The notes below the pieces were generated by a model, which searched no databases, had not been told where the DNA came from, and saw nothing but the letters and a program-made list of their open reading frames with translations. Of a DNA stretch of 64,000 bases, positions 1 through 13,330 are shown one piece after another. The position numbers and the translations under genes were made by a program. Every line of letters starts with the position of its first letter. The first letter of the stretch is position 1. Source of the stretch: Fictibacillus nanhaiensis (GTDB taxonomy: Bacteria > Bacillota > Bacilli > Bacillales > Fictibacillaceae); NCBI GenBank assembly GCA_017052515.1, contig JAFHKR010000039.1, positions 1,798,001 to 1,862,000 of the forward strand, in the 5' to 3' direction.

Positions 1-1019
1 GTACCAGAGAACTGGTAGTATAGATCAAGGTTCATACCTTGCATTTGAAGACGTTGGCCAAATTCTTGAACCATGCGGTCAAGCTCTGTGTTTACCATTG
101 CTTCAGGAATGTCGATTTCTGCATTCTCAGATGCTTTTTCGATTACTGTTTCACGAGTTTTGTTTTCAGCTTCTTGCTTTTTGCTCTCTTCAAGCTTTGT
201 GCGAAGTTCTTTTTTCAGATCTTCTAATGTTTCAGCATCGCCTTCAGCTTCTTTAGCGAACTCGTCATTAAGTTCTGGAAGTTGTTTAGCTTTGATGTCG
301 TGGATGCTTACTTTGAAAACAGCAGGCTTACCAGCTAGTTCTTCAGCATGGTACTCTTCAGGGAAGTTAACGTTAACTTCTTTTTCAGCGCCAGCTTTTT
401 CACCAACTAATTGCTCCTCAAAACCTGGGATGAAAGATCCAGATCCGATTTCAAGAGAATAATTCTCAGCTTTTCCACCTTCGAAAGCTTCGCCATCAAC
501 GAATCCTTCGAAATCGATGTTTACAGTATCGCCGTTCTCAACAGTACCCTCTTCTTTAACTACAAGCTCAGCTTGTTGTTCTTGAAGAGAAGTAAGTTCG
601 TTTTGAACATCTTCGTCTGTAACTTCAGTTTCAGTCTTCTCAACTTCAAGACCTTTGTAATCACCAAGTTTAACTTCTGGCTTAACGATTACTTTAGCTG
701 TGAAAACAAGGTTGCTTCCTTGTTCCATTTTTTCGATGTCAACTTCTGGACGATCAACTGGCTCGATACCAGCTTCTTGTACAGCGTCTCCATATGCTTT
801 AGGCAATAGGATATCTAGAGCGTCTTGGTAAAGAGACTCTACTCCAAAACGTTGTTCAAAAAGTCTACGAGGCATTTTCCCTTTACGGAATCCTGGTACG
901 TTTACTTGTTTTACAACTTTTTTGAACGCTTGGTCAAGCGCTGTATCTACTTCAGTTGCCTCAACTTCTACCGTTAAGACACCTTGATTACCTTCTAACT
1001 TTTCCCATTTAGCAGTCAT
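1..1019 (-). CDS. tig: Trigger factor, ribosome-associated chaperone/PPIase (C-terminus beyond window)
   Basis: The reading frame is open from the ATG at 1017-1019 to the left edge, giving about 339 residues of a protein usually near 430, so the C-terminal chaperone arm is cut off. The ribosome-docking motif GFRKGK lies at about residues 43-48. The FKBP-like domain starts near residue 160 ([12 protein letters not shown]). Family knowledge: it binds ribosomal protein L23 and shields nascent chains in the cytoplasm. A strong Shine-Dalgarno (GGAGGG) precedes the ATG. It is next to ysoA, as in B. subtilis. The identification is secure. Confidence 0.97.
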   Translation of the reverse strand, partial: MTAKWEKLEGNQGVLTVEVEATEVDTALDQAFKKVVKQVNVPGFRKGKMPRRLFEQRFGVESLYQDALDILLPKAYGDAVQEAGIEPVDRPEVDIEKMEQGSNLVFTAKVIVKPEVKLGDYKGLEVEKTETEVTDEDVQNELTSLQEQQAELVVKEEGTVENGDTVNIDFEGFVDGEAFEGGKAENYSLEIGSGSFIPGFEEQLVGEKAGAEKEVNVNFPEEYHAEELAGKPAVFKVSIHDIKAKQLPELNDEFAKEAEGDAETLEDLKKELRTKLEESKKQEAENKTRETVIEKASENAEIDIPEAMVNTELDRMVQEFGQRLQMQGMNLDLYYQFSG

Positions 1020-1077
1020 TAAATGTTCCCTCCAACATCGGTATTTCCATAACTATCATATAGATTACAACCATTCC

Positions 1078-1105
1078 ATTATAGCATAGACGTTTTGTAT
1101 TTCAA
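1078..1105 (-). promoter_or_regulatory. SigA-type promoter of tig
   Basis: On the minus strand TTGAAA (1100-1105) is followed after 16 bp by TATAAT (1078-1083), with a TG dinucleotide just upstream (extended -10). It lies about 60 bp upstream of the tig start codon, so tig probably has its own promoter and is not simply read through from ysoA. Confidence 0.75.
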
Positions 1106-1125
1106 CAAGTTACATCACTTTCTCA

Positions 1126-2148
1126 TTAAGTCTGCATATAAAATCTTTCCAATTCGACGAGAACCTTTACTGCTTTCTGTAATTCATCATCTTCTTGATC
1201 CATTTCTTCTTCCATTCCACAGAGAATATTTGCAGCCATAACAGTTGCCTCAAACCATAGGATCTTATTTTCGGGAGTCGGAGAGAAAGGATATAGCGCG
1301 AGTGAATAATCCTTCCACACGGCGAGTGCGATCTCGAGTAGTGATGGGTTCTCTTGCTCAAGTTCGTCTTTGATCAAAGATCTTACTTCATTATAAAAGT
1401 GATTCTCATTTAAATCCGTTAGGTTTGCGATGTCCACTTCAGTGAGTTGTCCGTATTTCTCTATCTTTACGATTTTATCTACTTGGTTTTCTTTTAGGTA
1501 TTGCAGGATTAAGCTTTTTACAGCCGGATGTTTTTTTTCATCTATTAAAAAAGACTCAAACATCGGGATGACCATATCGGGTCCGAGGCGCTTCAACTGT
1601 TGTACAGCCATCCACTGCGAGTCTGCCTGATCGCTAGCAAGCATCTCTTTTAACGCTTGAAAATCAGGACTAGCTGGAGGTGTTGTTGGAAGTTCTGGAT
1701 CTTTCTTCACTTCAGGAACACCTTCCTGCTCAATTACTTTACGGCTGAACTGGAGAAGCTGATAAAACGTTTCGGCTTTGTCTGCAGGAATCTTTTGCTC
1801 TTCAAGAACAGCTTCGATCACGGAAACAACGGCTATGTATTCTGATAACTGAACTAATATACTTAAATAAATTTGAAGTACGTCGTAATATTCTCCGATC
1901 CCTTCTTTAAGCATACGGTCGCATCTTTGTTTGGCTTCGTGTAAGCGTCCTAATTCAACCAAACTTAAAACAAGCCCAAGGTTGCCTTGTGCATGCATTG
2001 GATCTGCATGAAGCAGTTGTTCAAAACACGATAAAGATTCGTCGTATTTTTTACTTTTTAAAGAATCCATTCCTTTTTCTAAAAGACGTCCATTTAAGTT
2101 AGGAAACCGAACGATATTGTTTTTGTTGTTCTTTTCGTTAGTCATCAC
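1126..2148 (-). CDS. ysoA: Tetratricopeptide-repeat protein, YsoA-like
   Basis: A 340-residue soluble protein with no signal peptide. TPR-like helices are visible at about residues 20-110: ESLSCFEQLLHADPMHAQGN is a typical TPR pair, followed by GRLHEAKQRCDRML. The rest is acidic and helical, ending in an all-helical C-terminal domain. The position directly upstream of tig matches ysoA of B. subtilis. No catalytic motif is visible, so a scaffold or partner role is inferred from the repeats only. Two adjacent ATGs follow a GGAGAG ribosome-binding site; either could be the start. Confidence 0.8.
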   Translation of the reverse strand: MMTNEKNNKNNIVRFPNLNGRLLEKGMDSLKSKKYDESLSCFEQLLHADPMHAQGNLGLVLSLVELGRLHEAKQRCDRMLKEGIGEYYDVLQIYLSILVQLSEYIAVVSVIEAVLEEQKIPADKAETFYQLLQFSRKVIEQEGVPEVKKDPELPTTPPASPDFQALKEMLASDQADSQWMAVQQLKRLGPDMVIPMFESFLIDEKKHPAVKSLILQYLKENQVDKIVKIEKYGQLTEVDIANLTDLNENHFYNEVRSLIKDELEQENPSLLEIALAVWKDYSLALYPFSPTPENKILWFEATVMAANILCGMEEEMDQEDDELQKAVKVLVELERFYMQT

Positions 2149-2251
2149 AACTCTCCGCTTCCATTAATATTTGACTAAAGAATAGCAGTTTCGCCAGATG
2201 AACTCAAGATAACTAAGAAGTTATAACTCAGAATTCGTTAACACGCTGTTC

Positions 2252-2298
2252 AAAAAAACAAAAAGGCTCACTCAAAAGATTTCTCTTCTGAGCAAGCC
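2252..2298 (-). terminator. Terminator of the ilv-leu operon (after ilvA)
   Basis: On the minus strand a 14-bp stem with G:U pairs (arms 2285-2298 and 2265-2278, loop 2279-2284) is followed by a T-rich tract interrupted by one G. It ends the long operon that starts at ilvE. Confidence 0.85.
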
Positions 2299-2305
2299 CC
2301 AATTA

Positions 2306-3259
2306 TTAACTAATTCTTTTTAAGTTCACTTTATCGGCCATCCCTTTATATAATGACCATTTAATAGGATCTACATTACCACCACTAATGATAAGACCTA
2401 CTTGTTGATCGAGCGCAAGACGACTATGGAACATTACGGCGGCTAAACTAGCAGCACCCGCTCCCTCTACGACCACCTTTTCACGCTCAAGCATAAACAT
2501 CATCGCATATGCGATCTGTTCTTCTGTCACAGTGACCATTTCATCCACATATTTTGAAATCACAGGAACAGTGATCTCTCCAGGCTTAACTACAGCGATT
2601 CCATCCGCGATCGAGGTACAGCGAGTTAACGTTTTTCTTGTAGATCCTGTGTAGGCTTGATAGACAGCACTAGCATTCACCGATTGCACACCTACAACTC
2701 GCACATCAGGTCTGATGTACTTTACCGCTAGTGCAATACCAGCCAACAGACCTCCCCCTCCTACAGGTACAACAATCGTTTTTAATTCAGGTTTTTGCTG
2801 CAACATCTCAAGAGCAACGGTGCTTTGTCCCGCGATCACATCGTAATCATCAAAGGGATGAACAAAGACGCCTCCGCTTTTTTCTTCTTCTCTTTTGGCT
2901 GCTTCATAAGCTGCTTGATAGTTGTCGCCTTCTAAAACGATATCCGCTCCATAAGATCTTACAGCGTCTACCTTGGAAAGAGGTGCATTTTCCGGCATGA
3001 AGATTTTAGAATTTATTCCACGAAGTGAACAGGAGAGTGCCAGTCCTTGTGCATGGTTTCCAGCTGACGCAGCGATCACACCTCTCGCGCTGTCTAGTTC
3101 GTTTAATGTAGAAACTTTGTAATAAGCACCTCGTAATTTAAACGAACCCGTTTTCTGTAGATTCTCAAGCTTCATATACACCTTTCCACCGGTCCACTTG
3201 TTAAGAGTTGTTGATTGTTTAAGAGGCGTACGGTGTGCGATTTTTGAAACTTCTTCCAA
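2306..3259 (-). CDS. ilvA: Threonine deaminase (PLP-dependent), short form without ACT domain
   Basis: A fold-type II PLP enzyme converting threonine to 2-oxobutanoate, the first committed step to isoleucine. TGSFKLRGA carries the PLP lysine (about residue 41 of this frame), SAGNHAQG binds substrate, GGGGLLAG binds the PLP phosphate, and ISGGN lies near the end. It stops right after the catalytic domain. B. subtilis IlvA is about 420 residues with a C-terminal regulatory domain that is missing here, so this resembles the catabolic TdcB type. The start is uncertain. The only standard start in frame is TTG at 3257-3259, which has no ribosome-binding site. Family-like sequence (LTITAERLFHAL) continues upstream to a TGA that overlaps the end of leuD. 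Confidence 0.85.
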   Translation of the reverse strand: MEEVSKIAHRTPLKQSTTLNKWTGGKVYMKLENLQKTGSFKLRGAYYKVSTLNELDSARGVIAASAGNHAQGLALSCSLRGINSKIFMPENAPLSKVDAVRSYGADIVLEGDNYQAAYEAAKREEEKSGGVFVHPFDDYDVIAGQSTVALEMLQQKPELKTIVVPVGGGGLLAGIALAVKYIRPDVRVVGVQSVNASAVYQAYTGSTRKTLTRCTSIADGIAVVKPGEITVPVISKYVDEMVTVTEEQIAYAMMFMLEREKVVVEGAGAASLAAVMFHSRLALDQQVGLIISGGNVDPIKWSLYKGMADKVNLKRIS

Positions 3260-3299
3260 AGCGTGAAATAAACGTTCTGCTGTGATCGTTAAATCCCCA

Positions 3300-3896
3300 T
3301 TATCCGTTCACAATCCTTTCATCTTCATATTTTTTAATGGAAGCTTCTTGTTGAAGTGTAATTGATATTTCATCCCATCCGTTAAGAAGCATCTTTTTCC
3401 AGTACGGATCAAATTCAAAGTGAAATACCTCTCCTTTTTCGTTCTCTACCTGTTGTTGATCAAGATCGACTCTCAACGTTCGTATGAGCTTTCCAGACAT
3501 CTCTTTTTGTAGGGTTTTAATCTCATCCTTCGAGAGACGGATCGGTAAGATGCCATTTTTCACACAGTTGTTAAAGAAGATATCCGCAAAGCTTTCAGCG
3601 ATAATCACTTGAAACCCGTAATCTTTTAAGGCCCAAGGCGCATGCTCTCTGGAAGACCCACAACCAAAATTTTTCCCTGTAACTAATATTGAAGCTTCTT
3701 TCGTTTCTGGCGAATTCAGTTCAAAATTTTCGTTTTCCTCTCCATTAGAATGATATCTCCAATCAAAGAACAAAAACTCACCGTACCCTGCTTTATCAAT
3801 CTTTTTCAGAAATTGCTTTGGAATGATCTGATCTGTATCCACATGATCTCTGTCTAAGACTGCAGCACTGCCTGAATGTGTTTTAAACCCCGGCAT
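3300..3896 (-). CDS. leuD: 3-isopropylmalate dehydratase small subunit
   Basis: 198 residues, the normal length for LeuD. The swivelling-domain signature [14 protein letters not shown] is present, as is the N-terminal [14 protein letters not shown]. With LeuC it isomerises 2-isopropylmalate to 3-isopropylmalate in leucine synthesis. It overlaps the end of leuC by 14 bp and has its own AGGAGG site inside the leuC 3' end, so the subunits are translationally coupled. Confidence 0.97.
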   Translation of the reverse strand: MPGFKTHSGSAAVLDRDHVDTDQIIPKQFLKKIDKAGYGEFLFFDWRYHSNGEENENFELNSPETKEASILVTGKNFGCGSSREHAPWALKDYGFQVIIAESFADIFFNNCVKNGILPIRLSKDEIKTLQKEMSGKLIRTLRVDLDQQQVENEKGEVFHFEFDPYWKKMLLNGWDEISITLQQEASIKKYEDERIVNG

Positions 3897-5319
3897 AACG
3901 ATCTACCTCCTGTTCTTTTTTAGGAAGTATAGAACGAACATCAGTGAATTTACCCTCTAAAGCTGCAGCTGCAGCCATGATCGGACTAACTAGGTGTGTC
4001 CTCGCACCTTTTCCTTGCCTGCCAGCAAAGTTACGGTTTGAGGTAGAAGCACATCTTTCGCCCTCTGGAACAATGTCATCATTCATCCCCAAACACATCG
4101 AACATCCCGATTCACGCCATTCGAACCCTGCATCTATAAACATCTGATGCAACCCAAGGTTCTCTGCTTCTTTTTTTACAGCTTGTGATCCTGGAACTAT
4201 GATTGCACGGACTTCCGGATGTACCTTTTTGCCTTCAACAACTTTAGAAGCTTGGAGTAGGTCACTAAGTCTTGAATTTGTGCAAGATCCAATAAACACG
4301 TGCTGAACAGGGATATCTTCTATTTTTTCATTTCCATTAAAACCCATGTATTGAAGTGCGTTTTTCAACGATTGCTTCTCTTCGGCAGAGGGAGAACTAT
4401 CCTCTGCAGGAATCACTCCACTGATCGGCAAACACATGGACGGGGTCGTTCCCCATGTAACCATTGGTTCGATCTCGGACGCATCAATCTCAATCGTTTG
4501 ATCAAATGTAGCATTCTCATCACTTCTAAGCTCTCTCCATCTCTTACAACTTTCCAGAAATTCTTGATCCTTTGGAGCATAGCGCTTACCTGATATATAG
4601 GAAAAGGTAACATCATCAGGAGAAACGACCGATGCTTTCGCTCCAGCCTCTATAGACATGTTACAAAGCGTCATTCGTTCTTCCATCGAAAATTTTCTAA
4701 CCGTGCTACCAGAAAACTCAATAATATAACCTGTACCAACATTCGTTCCAAATTTCGCTATAAACCATAAGATGACGTCTTTCGCTGTAACACCAAATCC
4801 TAACTCACCATCAATCTTAACGTTCATCTGTTTTGGTTTATTCTGCCACAGCGTTTGTGTAGCAAGAACGTGTTCAACCTCGCTTGTTCCGATCCCAAAA
4901 GAGAGGGCGCCGAAAGCGCCATGCGTGGAGGTGTGACTATCTCCACAGACGATCGTTTTGCCTGGCAGTGTCAACCCAAGTTCCGGTCCAATAACGTGAA
5001 CGATTCCTTGTTGTCCGGAGTTCAATCCCTCAAGTTGGATACCGAATTCCTCGCAGTTTTTTTCAAGCGTTTGAACTTGTAAACGTGACGTTTCGTCTTT
5101 AATATTGAACCGATTGATCGTCGGAATGTTATGATCCATCGTGGCAAAACATAGATCCGGTCGTCTGACGGTTCTATTTTTTTCTCTTAGCCCAGCAAAC
5201 GCTTGTGGTGATGTCACTTCATGAATGAGGTGCAGATCAATGTAGAGAAGATCTGGTTTATTTTCTTCTTTTACGACAATATGACGATCCCAAAGTTTAT
5301 CAATTATTGTTTTACTCAC
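3883..5319 (-). CDS. leuC: 3-isopropylmalate dehydratase large subunit
   Basis: 478 residues, aconitase family. The 4Fe-4S cluster ligands appear as Cys346 (GSCTNSR) and Cys406/Cys409 (SGCSMCLG). The substrate motif [12 protein letters not shown] lies near residue 127. The start is GTG with GGAGG nine bases upstream. It pairs with LeuD encoded directly downstream, and leuB is 14 bp upstream in the same transcript. Confidence 0.97.
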   Translation of the reverse strand: MSKTIIDKLWDRHIVVKEENKPDLLYIDLHLIHEVTSPQAFAGLREKNRTVRRPDLCFATMDHNIPTINRFNIKDETSRLQVQTLEKNCEEFGIQLEGLNSGQQGIVHVIGPELGLTLPGKTIVCGDSHTSTHGAFGALSFGIGTSEVEHVLATQTLWQNKPKQMNVKIDGELGFGVTAKDVILWFIAKFGTNVGTGYIIEFSGSTVRKFSMEERMTLCNMSIEAGAKASVVSPDDVTFSYISGKRYAPKDQEFLESCKRWRELRSDENATFDQTIEIDASEIEPMVTWGTTPSMCLPISGVIPAEDSSPSAEEKQSLKNALQYMGFNGNEKIEDIPVQHVFIGSCTNSRLSDLLQASKVVEGKKVHPEVRAIIVPGSQAVKKEAENLGLHQMFIDAGFEWRESGCSMCLGMNDDIVPEGERCASTSNRNFAGRQGKGARTHLVSPIMAAAAALEGKFTDVRSILPKKEQEVDRYAGV

Positions 5320-5333
5320 AGAAATCTACCTCC

Positions 5334-6428
5334 CTACACATAAACCTCTAGAAGAGTCGCACTTGTTGAATCTTCCAACATTCTAAAATGAATTTGATTG
5401 ACCATTTCTTTCGTAGATACTAAAGTACCACTATCACCATATATATCTCCTGTACGATAACCTGCCTGCAGCGTTTCAAAAACGGCAAGTTCAACGGCCA
5501 CGGCTTCTTTTTCAAGTTGGAAGGAATGACGAAGCATCATCGCGACACTGAGGATCATCCCGATCGGATTCGCTTTACCGCTTCCAGCGATATCAGGTGC
5601 TGATCCATGTATAGGCTCATATAGACCAGGACCGTTTTCACTAAGTGATGCAGAAGGCATCATCCCTAACGAACCCGTAAGAACAGAAGCTTCATCAGAC
5701 AATATATCTCCAAACATATTTTCAGTAACGACCACATCAAAACTTGTAGGATTACTGATCATCCTCATGGCAGCATAATCTACAAGCAAGTTCTCCGTTT
5801 CAACGTTTGGATATTTTTTAGCTACGTCCTCTACGATTTCTCTCCACAATTTGCTCGTTTCAAGAACGTTTGCCTTATCAACGGAGGTTACTTTTCTTCT
5901 TCGAGAAGAAGCTAACTCGAACGCTTTTTCAACGATTCTCGTTATCTCCTCGCGCGTATACGACAATGTATCTACCGCACAATTTTCATTCCGTTCTTTC
6001 GGCTCTGAAAAATAGATCCCACCGGTCAGTTCGCGAACAAATACAAAGTCAGCACCTTTTACCTTGTTTGATTTAAGAGGTGATAGATGTTCTAGACCAG
6101 GATAAACATGAACAGGTCTTACGTTCGCAAACACGTTCATCTCTTTTCGTAAAGCGAGTAACCCTTGTTCAGGTCGAACATCTCCTTTATCCCATTTTGG
6201 TCCACCAACCGCTCCGAGCAGAACAGCATCGCTGTCCTTGCAAGTTTTTAGCGTGGCATCTGGGATAGGAGTACCTTCCTGGTCAATAGCAGCACCTCCA
6301 AATACTTGTTCAATCGTCTCAAATTCATGACCAAACCGCGTTGCTACACCGTCTAACACTTGTAGAGCACCCTTGATCACTTCCGGACCGATCCCATCTC
6401 CAGGCAAAACTGCTATTCTCTTTTTCAT
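5334..6428 (-). CDS. leuB: 3-isopropylmalate dehydrogenase
   Basis: 364 residues, matching the family. GDGIGPEVI at the N-terminus, the substrate-binding FVRELTGGIYF segment and the NAD-binding YEPIHGSAPDIAG segment are all present. It oxidises and decarboxylates 3-isopropylmalate to 2-oxoisocaproate using NAD. The ATG follows AGGAGGG with 7-bp spacing. It sits between leuA and leuC in the expected order. Confidence 0.98.
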   Translation of the reverse strand: MKKRIAVLPGDGIGPEVIKGALQVLDGVATRFGHEFETIEQVFGGAAIDQEGTPIPDATLKTCKDSDAVLLGAVGGPKWDKGDVRPEQGLLALRKEMNVFANVRPVHVYPGLEHLSPLKSNKVKGADFVFVRELTGGIYFSEPKERNENCAVDTLSYTREEITRIVEKAFELASSRRRKVTSVDKANVLETSKLWREIVEDVAKKYPNVETENLLVDYAAMRMISNPTSFDVVVTENMFGDILSDEASVLTGSLGMMPSASLSENGPGLYEPIHGSAPDIAGSGKANPIGMILSVAMMLRHSFQLEKEAVAVELAVFETLQAGYRTGDIYGDSGTLVSTKEMVNQIHFRMLEDSTSATLLEVYV

Positions 6429-6446
6429 CTAACATCCCTCCTAAAT

Positions 6447-9015
<2,569 letters not shown>

Positions 9016-9534
9016 TTACATAATAGAATAGGGGTGAAACTCAAGTACTTTCTTTTGTGTTCCGCGAGGGATAGCGGTAACACCTGTCCTTGAAATTTCT
9101 TTAATACCATATGGACGGAGCAGTTCGATCAACGCATCGATCTTTTCACCGTCTCCCGTTACTTCAAGCGTTACGTTTTCGAGCGAAACATCAAGCACGG
9201 TCGCTCGAAATGGCTCGATCAGCATTTTAATCTCGCTTCGCGTATCAGGTGTTGTAAGAACTTTGATGAGAGCAAGTTCTCTAGAGACAAGAGACATGTT
9301 TGTCAGATCCCGAACTTTTAGGATATTAATCTGTTTATGAAGCTGTTTTACAAGTTGTTCAGCTTTACGATCATCTTCTACCCAAACGGTTAGTGTTACT
9401 TTAGAAACGGCTGGATCTTCTGTATGTCCGACCGTAATGTTCTCTATATTGAATTGGCGTTTTGTCAGCAATCCGGTCAAACGATTCAATACGCCACTTT
9501 CGTTTAGAACCGTCGCTGAAATGATCCGTCTCAT
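9016..9534 (-). CDS. ilvH: Acetolactate synthase small (regulatory) subunit
   Basis: 172 residues. An N-terminal ACT domain ([21 protein letters not shown]) is followed by the usual C-terminal small-subunit domain. It activates IlvB and gives it sensitivity to valine. The start codon overlaps the ilvB stop region by 4 bp (ATGA type), which implies translational coupling and balanced subunit synthesis. Confidence 0.97.
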   Translation of the reverse strand: MRRIISATVLNESGVLNRLTGLLTKRQFNIENITVGHTEDPAVSKVTLTVWVEDDRKAEQLVKQLHKQINILKVRDLTNMSLVSRELALIKVLTTPDTRSEIKMLIEPFRATVLDVSLENVTLEVTGDGEKIDALIELLRPYGIKEISRTGVTAIPRGTQKKVLEFHPYSIM

Positions 9535-11249
9535 CCCCTCACTCCAATCATTTCATGTAGTCCTTTTCCTGGAGCAATCATCGGATAGACATTCTCATCA
9601 GCTGTAACTACACAATCGAGAACAAATGGTTTTTTCGACGCAAGAGCTAGTGTCAGAGCTTCTCTTACATCACTTTCTGTTTCAGCGCGTTTCCCATCAA
9701 TTCCGTATGCGGATGCTAGCTTGATAAAATCAGGTTGGATATCAAGTAGCGAGTGTGAGAATCGCTTTTCATAGAATATTTCTTGCCACTGTCTTACCAT
9801 CCCAAGAGATTTATTGTTCACAATGACTACGATGACAGGTAGCTCCCAATCTTGGAGAACTCCAAGTTCTTGAAGCGTCATCTGAAACCCGCCATCTCCA
9901 ACAACTGCTATTACCGGAAGCTCCGGCTTTCCAACTTTCGCTCCGATTGCTGCAGGAAATCCAAATCCCATCGTTCCAAGTCCTCCAGACGTTATCCATC
10001 TGTTTGGTTCTAAAAATGTATAATATTGAGCTGCCCACATTTGATGCTGTCCTACATCAGTTGAAACGATGGCTTCTCCTTTCGTAACATCATGAAGAAT
10101 CTGCATTAATTTTTGCGGCTTCAATTCTGATACATCTGTCTTATACGTAAGAGGAAACTCACTCTTAAACTGCGTCAGTTGACTGATCCAATCGCTATAG
10201 TCCCCTTTATCACCTCTTGTTTGATTGAGTGCAGATAGGGTCTCTTTCGCACACCCCACGATAGGAATCTCAGTAGGAACATTTTTTCCGATCTCAGCTG
10301 GATCAATATCGATATGCGCAACCACTGCTCTTTTAGCAAAATGATCTAGGTTACCTGTTAACCTGTCATCAAACCTAGCTCCAACGCCTATTAAAAGATC
10401 GCAGTCATATAGAGCCATATTGCTTGCATAAGTTCCATGCATTCCTGCCATTCCCAAGCAAAGCGGGTGTTCAGCAGGAAATCCACCAAGACCTAAAAGG
10501 GTTTGAGCAACCGGTATCTGGTGATATTCCGCGAATACGAGTAACTCCTTTTCAGCACTTGCTGCCAATACCCCAGCACCTGTTAAGAGAACAGGTCTTT
10601 TCGCTTGCAACAAAGCTTCATTCAATCTTTTCACTTGAAGGATATTAGGTTTTAAAGTTGGTTGGTAACCTGGAAGGTAAATAGCCGAAACCTCTTTAAC
10701 TTCAGCAGTTCTAACGGCAACATCTTTCGGTATATCGATTAGAACCGGACCTTTCCTTCCGGTGTTTGCTATATGAAAAGCTTCTTTCATGATTCTCGGC
10801 AGGTCTTCTGCCCGCTGGACTTGATAATTATGTTTCGTGATCGGCATGGTGATCCCGACGATGTCTGCTTCTTGAAAAGCATCCGTTCCGATTACTGTCG
10901 TCGCTACCTGCCCGGTGAAGATTACAAGAGGAATAGAATCGATCATCGCATCCGCGATACCTGTAACAAGGTTAGTAGCACCTGGTCCTGATGTAGCTAA
11001 CACTACACCTGGTTTGCCAGTTACCCTTGCATAACCTTGTGCAGCATGAATGGCTCCTTGTTCATGTCTCGTTAGAACATGTTTCATCTCTGATTTGTAA
11101 AGGGCATCATAGATTGGAAGTACAGCACCTCCGGGATAACCAAACAAAACTTCAACATTCTCATTCTGCAACCCTTGAATAAATAGTTCAGCACCAGAGA
11201 CTAATGAAGTTTCGACTGATTTATTCTCAGCCACCCAACTGGCCTTCAT
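9531..11249 (-). CDS. ilvB: Acetolactate synthase large subunit
   Basis: A thiamine-diphosphate enzyme of about 572 residues. The N-terminal PYR domain has the catalytic glutamate in [16 protein letters not shown], the centre is FAD-binding, and the C-terminal PP domain has [13 protein letters not shown] and the downstream NN residues. It condenses pyruvate with pyruvate or 2-oxobutanoate. I place the start at the second ATG (11247-11249), 7 bp from AAAGGAGG; the ATG at 11255 is only 1 bp from that site. It is the first gene behind the T-box. Confidence 0.96.
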   Translation of the reverse strand: MKASWVAENKSVETSLVSGAELFIQGLQNENVEVLFGYPGGAVLPIYDALYKSEMKHVLTRHEQGAIHAAQGYARVTGKPGVVLATSGPGATNLVTGIADAMIDSIPLVIFTGQVATTVIGTDAFQEADIVGITMPITKHNYQVQRAEDLPRIMKEAFHIANTGRKGPVLIDIPKDVAVRTAEVKEVSAIYLPGYQPTLKPNILQVKRLNEALLQAKRPVLLTGAGVLAASAEKELLVFAEYHQIPVAQTLLGLGGFPAEHPLCLGMAGMHGTYASNMALYDCDLLIGVGARFDDRLTGNLDHFAKRAVVAHIDIDPAEIGKNVPTEIPIVGCAKETLSALNQTRGDKGDYSDWISQLTQFKSEFPLTYKTDVSELKPQKLMQILHDVTKGEAIVSTDVGQHQMWAAQYYTFLEPNRWITSGGLGTMGFGFPAAIGAKVGKPELPVIAVVGDGGFQMTLQELGVLQDWELPVIVVIVNNKSLGMVRQWQEIFYEKRFSHSLLDIQPDFIKLASAYGIDGKRAETESDVREALTLALASKKPFVLDCVVTADENVYPMIAPGKGLHEMIGVRG

Positions 11250-11329
11250 TTTCATTCCTCCTTTTACTTCGAACCTTTATTTGGAAAAAGATTATTCACA
11301 CATCTGTTGTTGCTCTTGCAAAACCAATA

Positions 11330-11630
11330 AAAAAAACTCCTCCACCCAAATGGACAGGTCAATCCTATCCAAAGGGGTGAAAAAGTTCATTTTTTCCACG
11401 GTACCACCCTTATTCACAGTACTTGCTGACACACGCAAGAACTGCCTCAAGACGAAATTATCGTCATTTGATAACAAGCGACAAATAATGGTCTTACCGC
11501 TTGGCCCTTCCTACTAAGAAACGTTCAAAAGGACACTCAGGAGGGATGTCCTGGTATTAGGGATAACCGGTTCACAGCAACCACCGGCTCTCTGTGTATC
11601 CCACATCTACCATTGTTCTCCGTCATCGTT
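11330..11630 (-). promoter_or_regulatory. T-box riboswitch leader of ilvB (specifier ATC proposed)
   Basis: This fills the 383-bp gap between ilvD and ilvB. On the minus strand: the AGAGAG plus CCGG distal stem of Stem I, an AGTAG element, the T-box AGGGTGGTACCG (about 11400-11411) that pairs with uncharged tRNA, then a CACCC...GGGTG terminator with seven Ts (11330-11336). By alignment with the pheS and thrS T-boxes in this window, the specifier is ATC at 11545-11547 (isoleucine): one base further on, CTCC pairs with the GGAG of the 5' arm. The element begins only about 10 bp after the ilvD stop. Confidence 0.93.
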
Positions 11631-11638
11631 TTATTGTT

Positions 11639-13306
11639 TTAAATTTTTAAGATTCCTCCAGTATTTGCTGATGTTACGAGTGCTGCATAGCGTGCGAGGT
11701 AACCTTTTTTAATCTTTGGTTCGGGTTTCACCCAGCCTTCTTTTCTTTCTTTTAAGTCTTCTTCTGTTAATAAAACATGAATCGTTCTATTTACTAGATC
11801 TATTAAGATTGGATCACCATTGTTTACGAACGCGATCGGTCCGCCCTGTGCCGCTTCTGGCGAGATGTGACCGATTGAGATACCTCGGGAAGCACCTGAA
11901 AATCTCCCATCCGTTATCAGCGCTACTTTTGTGCTCAATCCCCTTCCAGCGATAGCTGAAGTTGGGGAGAGCATCTCCGGCATACCTGGCCCACCCTTCG
12001 GTCCTTCATATCGAATGACAACGACATGCCCTTCTCTTACTTCACCGTTATTTATGCCTTCAATCGCTTCTTCTTGGGATTCGTAGACGATTGCTTCGCC
12101 TTGAAATGTTTTAATTGAAGGATCAACTGCACCTACTTTAATCACACAACCATCCGGTGCAATGTTTCCATAAAGAATGGATAGACCTCCTACTGGTGAA
12201 TAAGCCTTATCTCTTCTACGGATAACATCATCATCTAAAATTTCAGCGTGACGCACTCGTTCTTCGAGGGTTTTTCCAGTTATCGTTAACCGGTCGTTAT
12301 GGATCGCCCCTTCCATTTTGCAAAGTTCATTGATAATCGCACTAACACCACCCGCTCTGTGAACATCTTGCATAGAATAATCCGAAGCAGGACTGATCTT
12401 TGATAAATACGGAATGCGTTCTGCGATCTCGTTGATTGATGATAAGTCATAATCAATCTCAGCTTCATTTGCGATGGCAAGCATATGAAGTACGGTATTC
12501 GTTGAGCCGCCCATCGCCATGTCTAACGCAAAAGCGTCATCAATTGCTTCTTTCGTGATAATATCTCTAGGTTTTATATCGTTTTTCACAAGATCCATAA
12601 GTGATGTCGCAGCCTCTTTGATCAGTTCTTTTCTTTCGTCTGAGGTAGCTACGATCGTACCATTACCCGGTAATGTAATTCCTAGCATCTCCATGATGGA
12701 ATTCATGCTGTTGGCTGTAAACATACCAGAACAGGATCCACAAGTTGGACAAGCACTCGTTTCAAGTTCTAATAGTTCTTCTCTCGTCATCTTTCCCGCT
12801 AAGTGAGAACCTACTCCTTCAAATACCGAGGCAAGGGATAGGGATTTTCCTGCCATAGACTTCCCTGCTTCCATCGGACCACCTGAAACAAACACTGCTG
12901 GAACATTCGTCCTTACAGCAGCCATCAACATACCAGGGGTGATTTTGTCACAGTTTGGTATGTAGAAAACCCCGTCGAACCAATGGGCGTTAATCACCGT
13001 TTCGGCTGCATCTGCAATGACTTCTCGACTCGGAAGTGAATACCTCATGCCGATATGTCCCATTGCAATACCATCGTCTACACCGATCGTATTAAACTCA
13101 AATGGAATTCCACCAGCTTCTCGAATGGCTTCTTTTACCCATTCCCCTACTTTGTTTAGATGCATATGCCCCGGAATAATATCAACATAGGAATTACAAA
13201 CGCCGATAAAGGGTTTATCCATATCCTCTGGTGCAACTCCCGCTGCGTGGAGAAGACTTCTGTGCGGGGCTCTATCGATTCCTTGTTTGATCATATTACT
13301 GCGCAT
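11639..13306 (-). CDS. ilvD: Dihydroxy-acid dehydratase
   Basis: 555 residues, the expected length. Fe-S and metal ligands are visible in [17 protein letters not shown] and [18 protein letters not shown]; the C-terminal swivel domain contains [10 protein letters not shown]. It dehydrates dihydroxyisovalerate and dihydroxymethylvalerate to the 2-keto acids. It lies 24 bp after ilvE with an AGGAGTG site and upstream of the T-box, so the T-box terminator does not control it. Confidence 0.97.
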   Translation of the reverse strand: MRSNMIKQGIDRAPHRSLLHAAGVAPEDMDKPFIGVCNSYVDIIPGHMHLNKVGEWVKEAIREAGGIPFEFNTIGVDDGIAMGHIGMRYSLPSREVIADAAETVINAHWFDGVFYIPNCDKITPGMLMAAVRTNVPAVFVSGGPMEAGKSMAGKSLSLASVFEGVGSHLAGKMTREELLELETSACPTCGSCSGMFTANSMNSIMEMLGITLPGNGTIVATSDERKELIKEAATSLMDLVKNDIKPRDIITKEAIDDAFALDMAMGGSTNTVLHMLAIANEAEIDYDLSSINEIAERIPYLSKISPASDYSMQDVHRAGGVSAIINELCKMEGAIHNDRLTITGKTLEERVRHAEILDDDVIRRRDKAYSPVGGLSILYGNIAPDGCVIKVGAVDPSIKTFQGEAIVYESQEEAIEGINNGEVREGHVVVIRYEGPKGGPGMPEMLSPTSAIAGRGLSTKVALITDGRFSGASRGISIGHISPEAAQGGPIAFVNNGDPILIDLVNRTIHVLLTEEDLKERKEGWVKPEPKIKKGYLARYAALVTSANTGGILKI

Positions 13307-13330
13307 ATCTGTAACACTCCTATACTTCTT

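Noticed and set aside
73-462. Serine-rich plus-strand frame at the left edge
   Set aside because: It is antisense to trigger factor, which fills the region with clear homology; composition is that of a shadow frame.
4413-4616. Small minus-strand frame within leuC
   Set aside because: Out-of-frame overlap with a well-supported gene.
11281-11517. Small frames within the ilvB leader
   Set aside because: Fully explained by the T-box riboswitch; no leader-peptide pattern (no run of Leu, Ile or Val codons).
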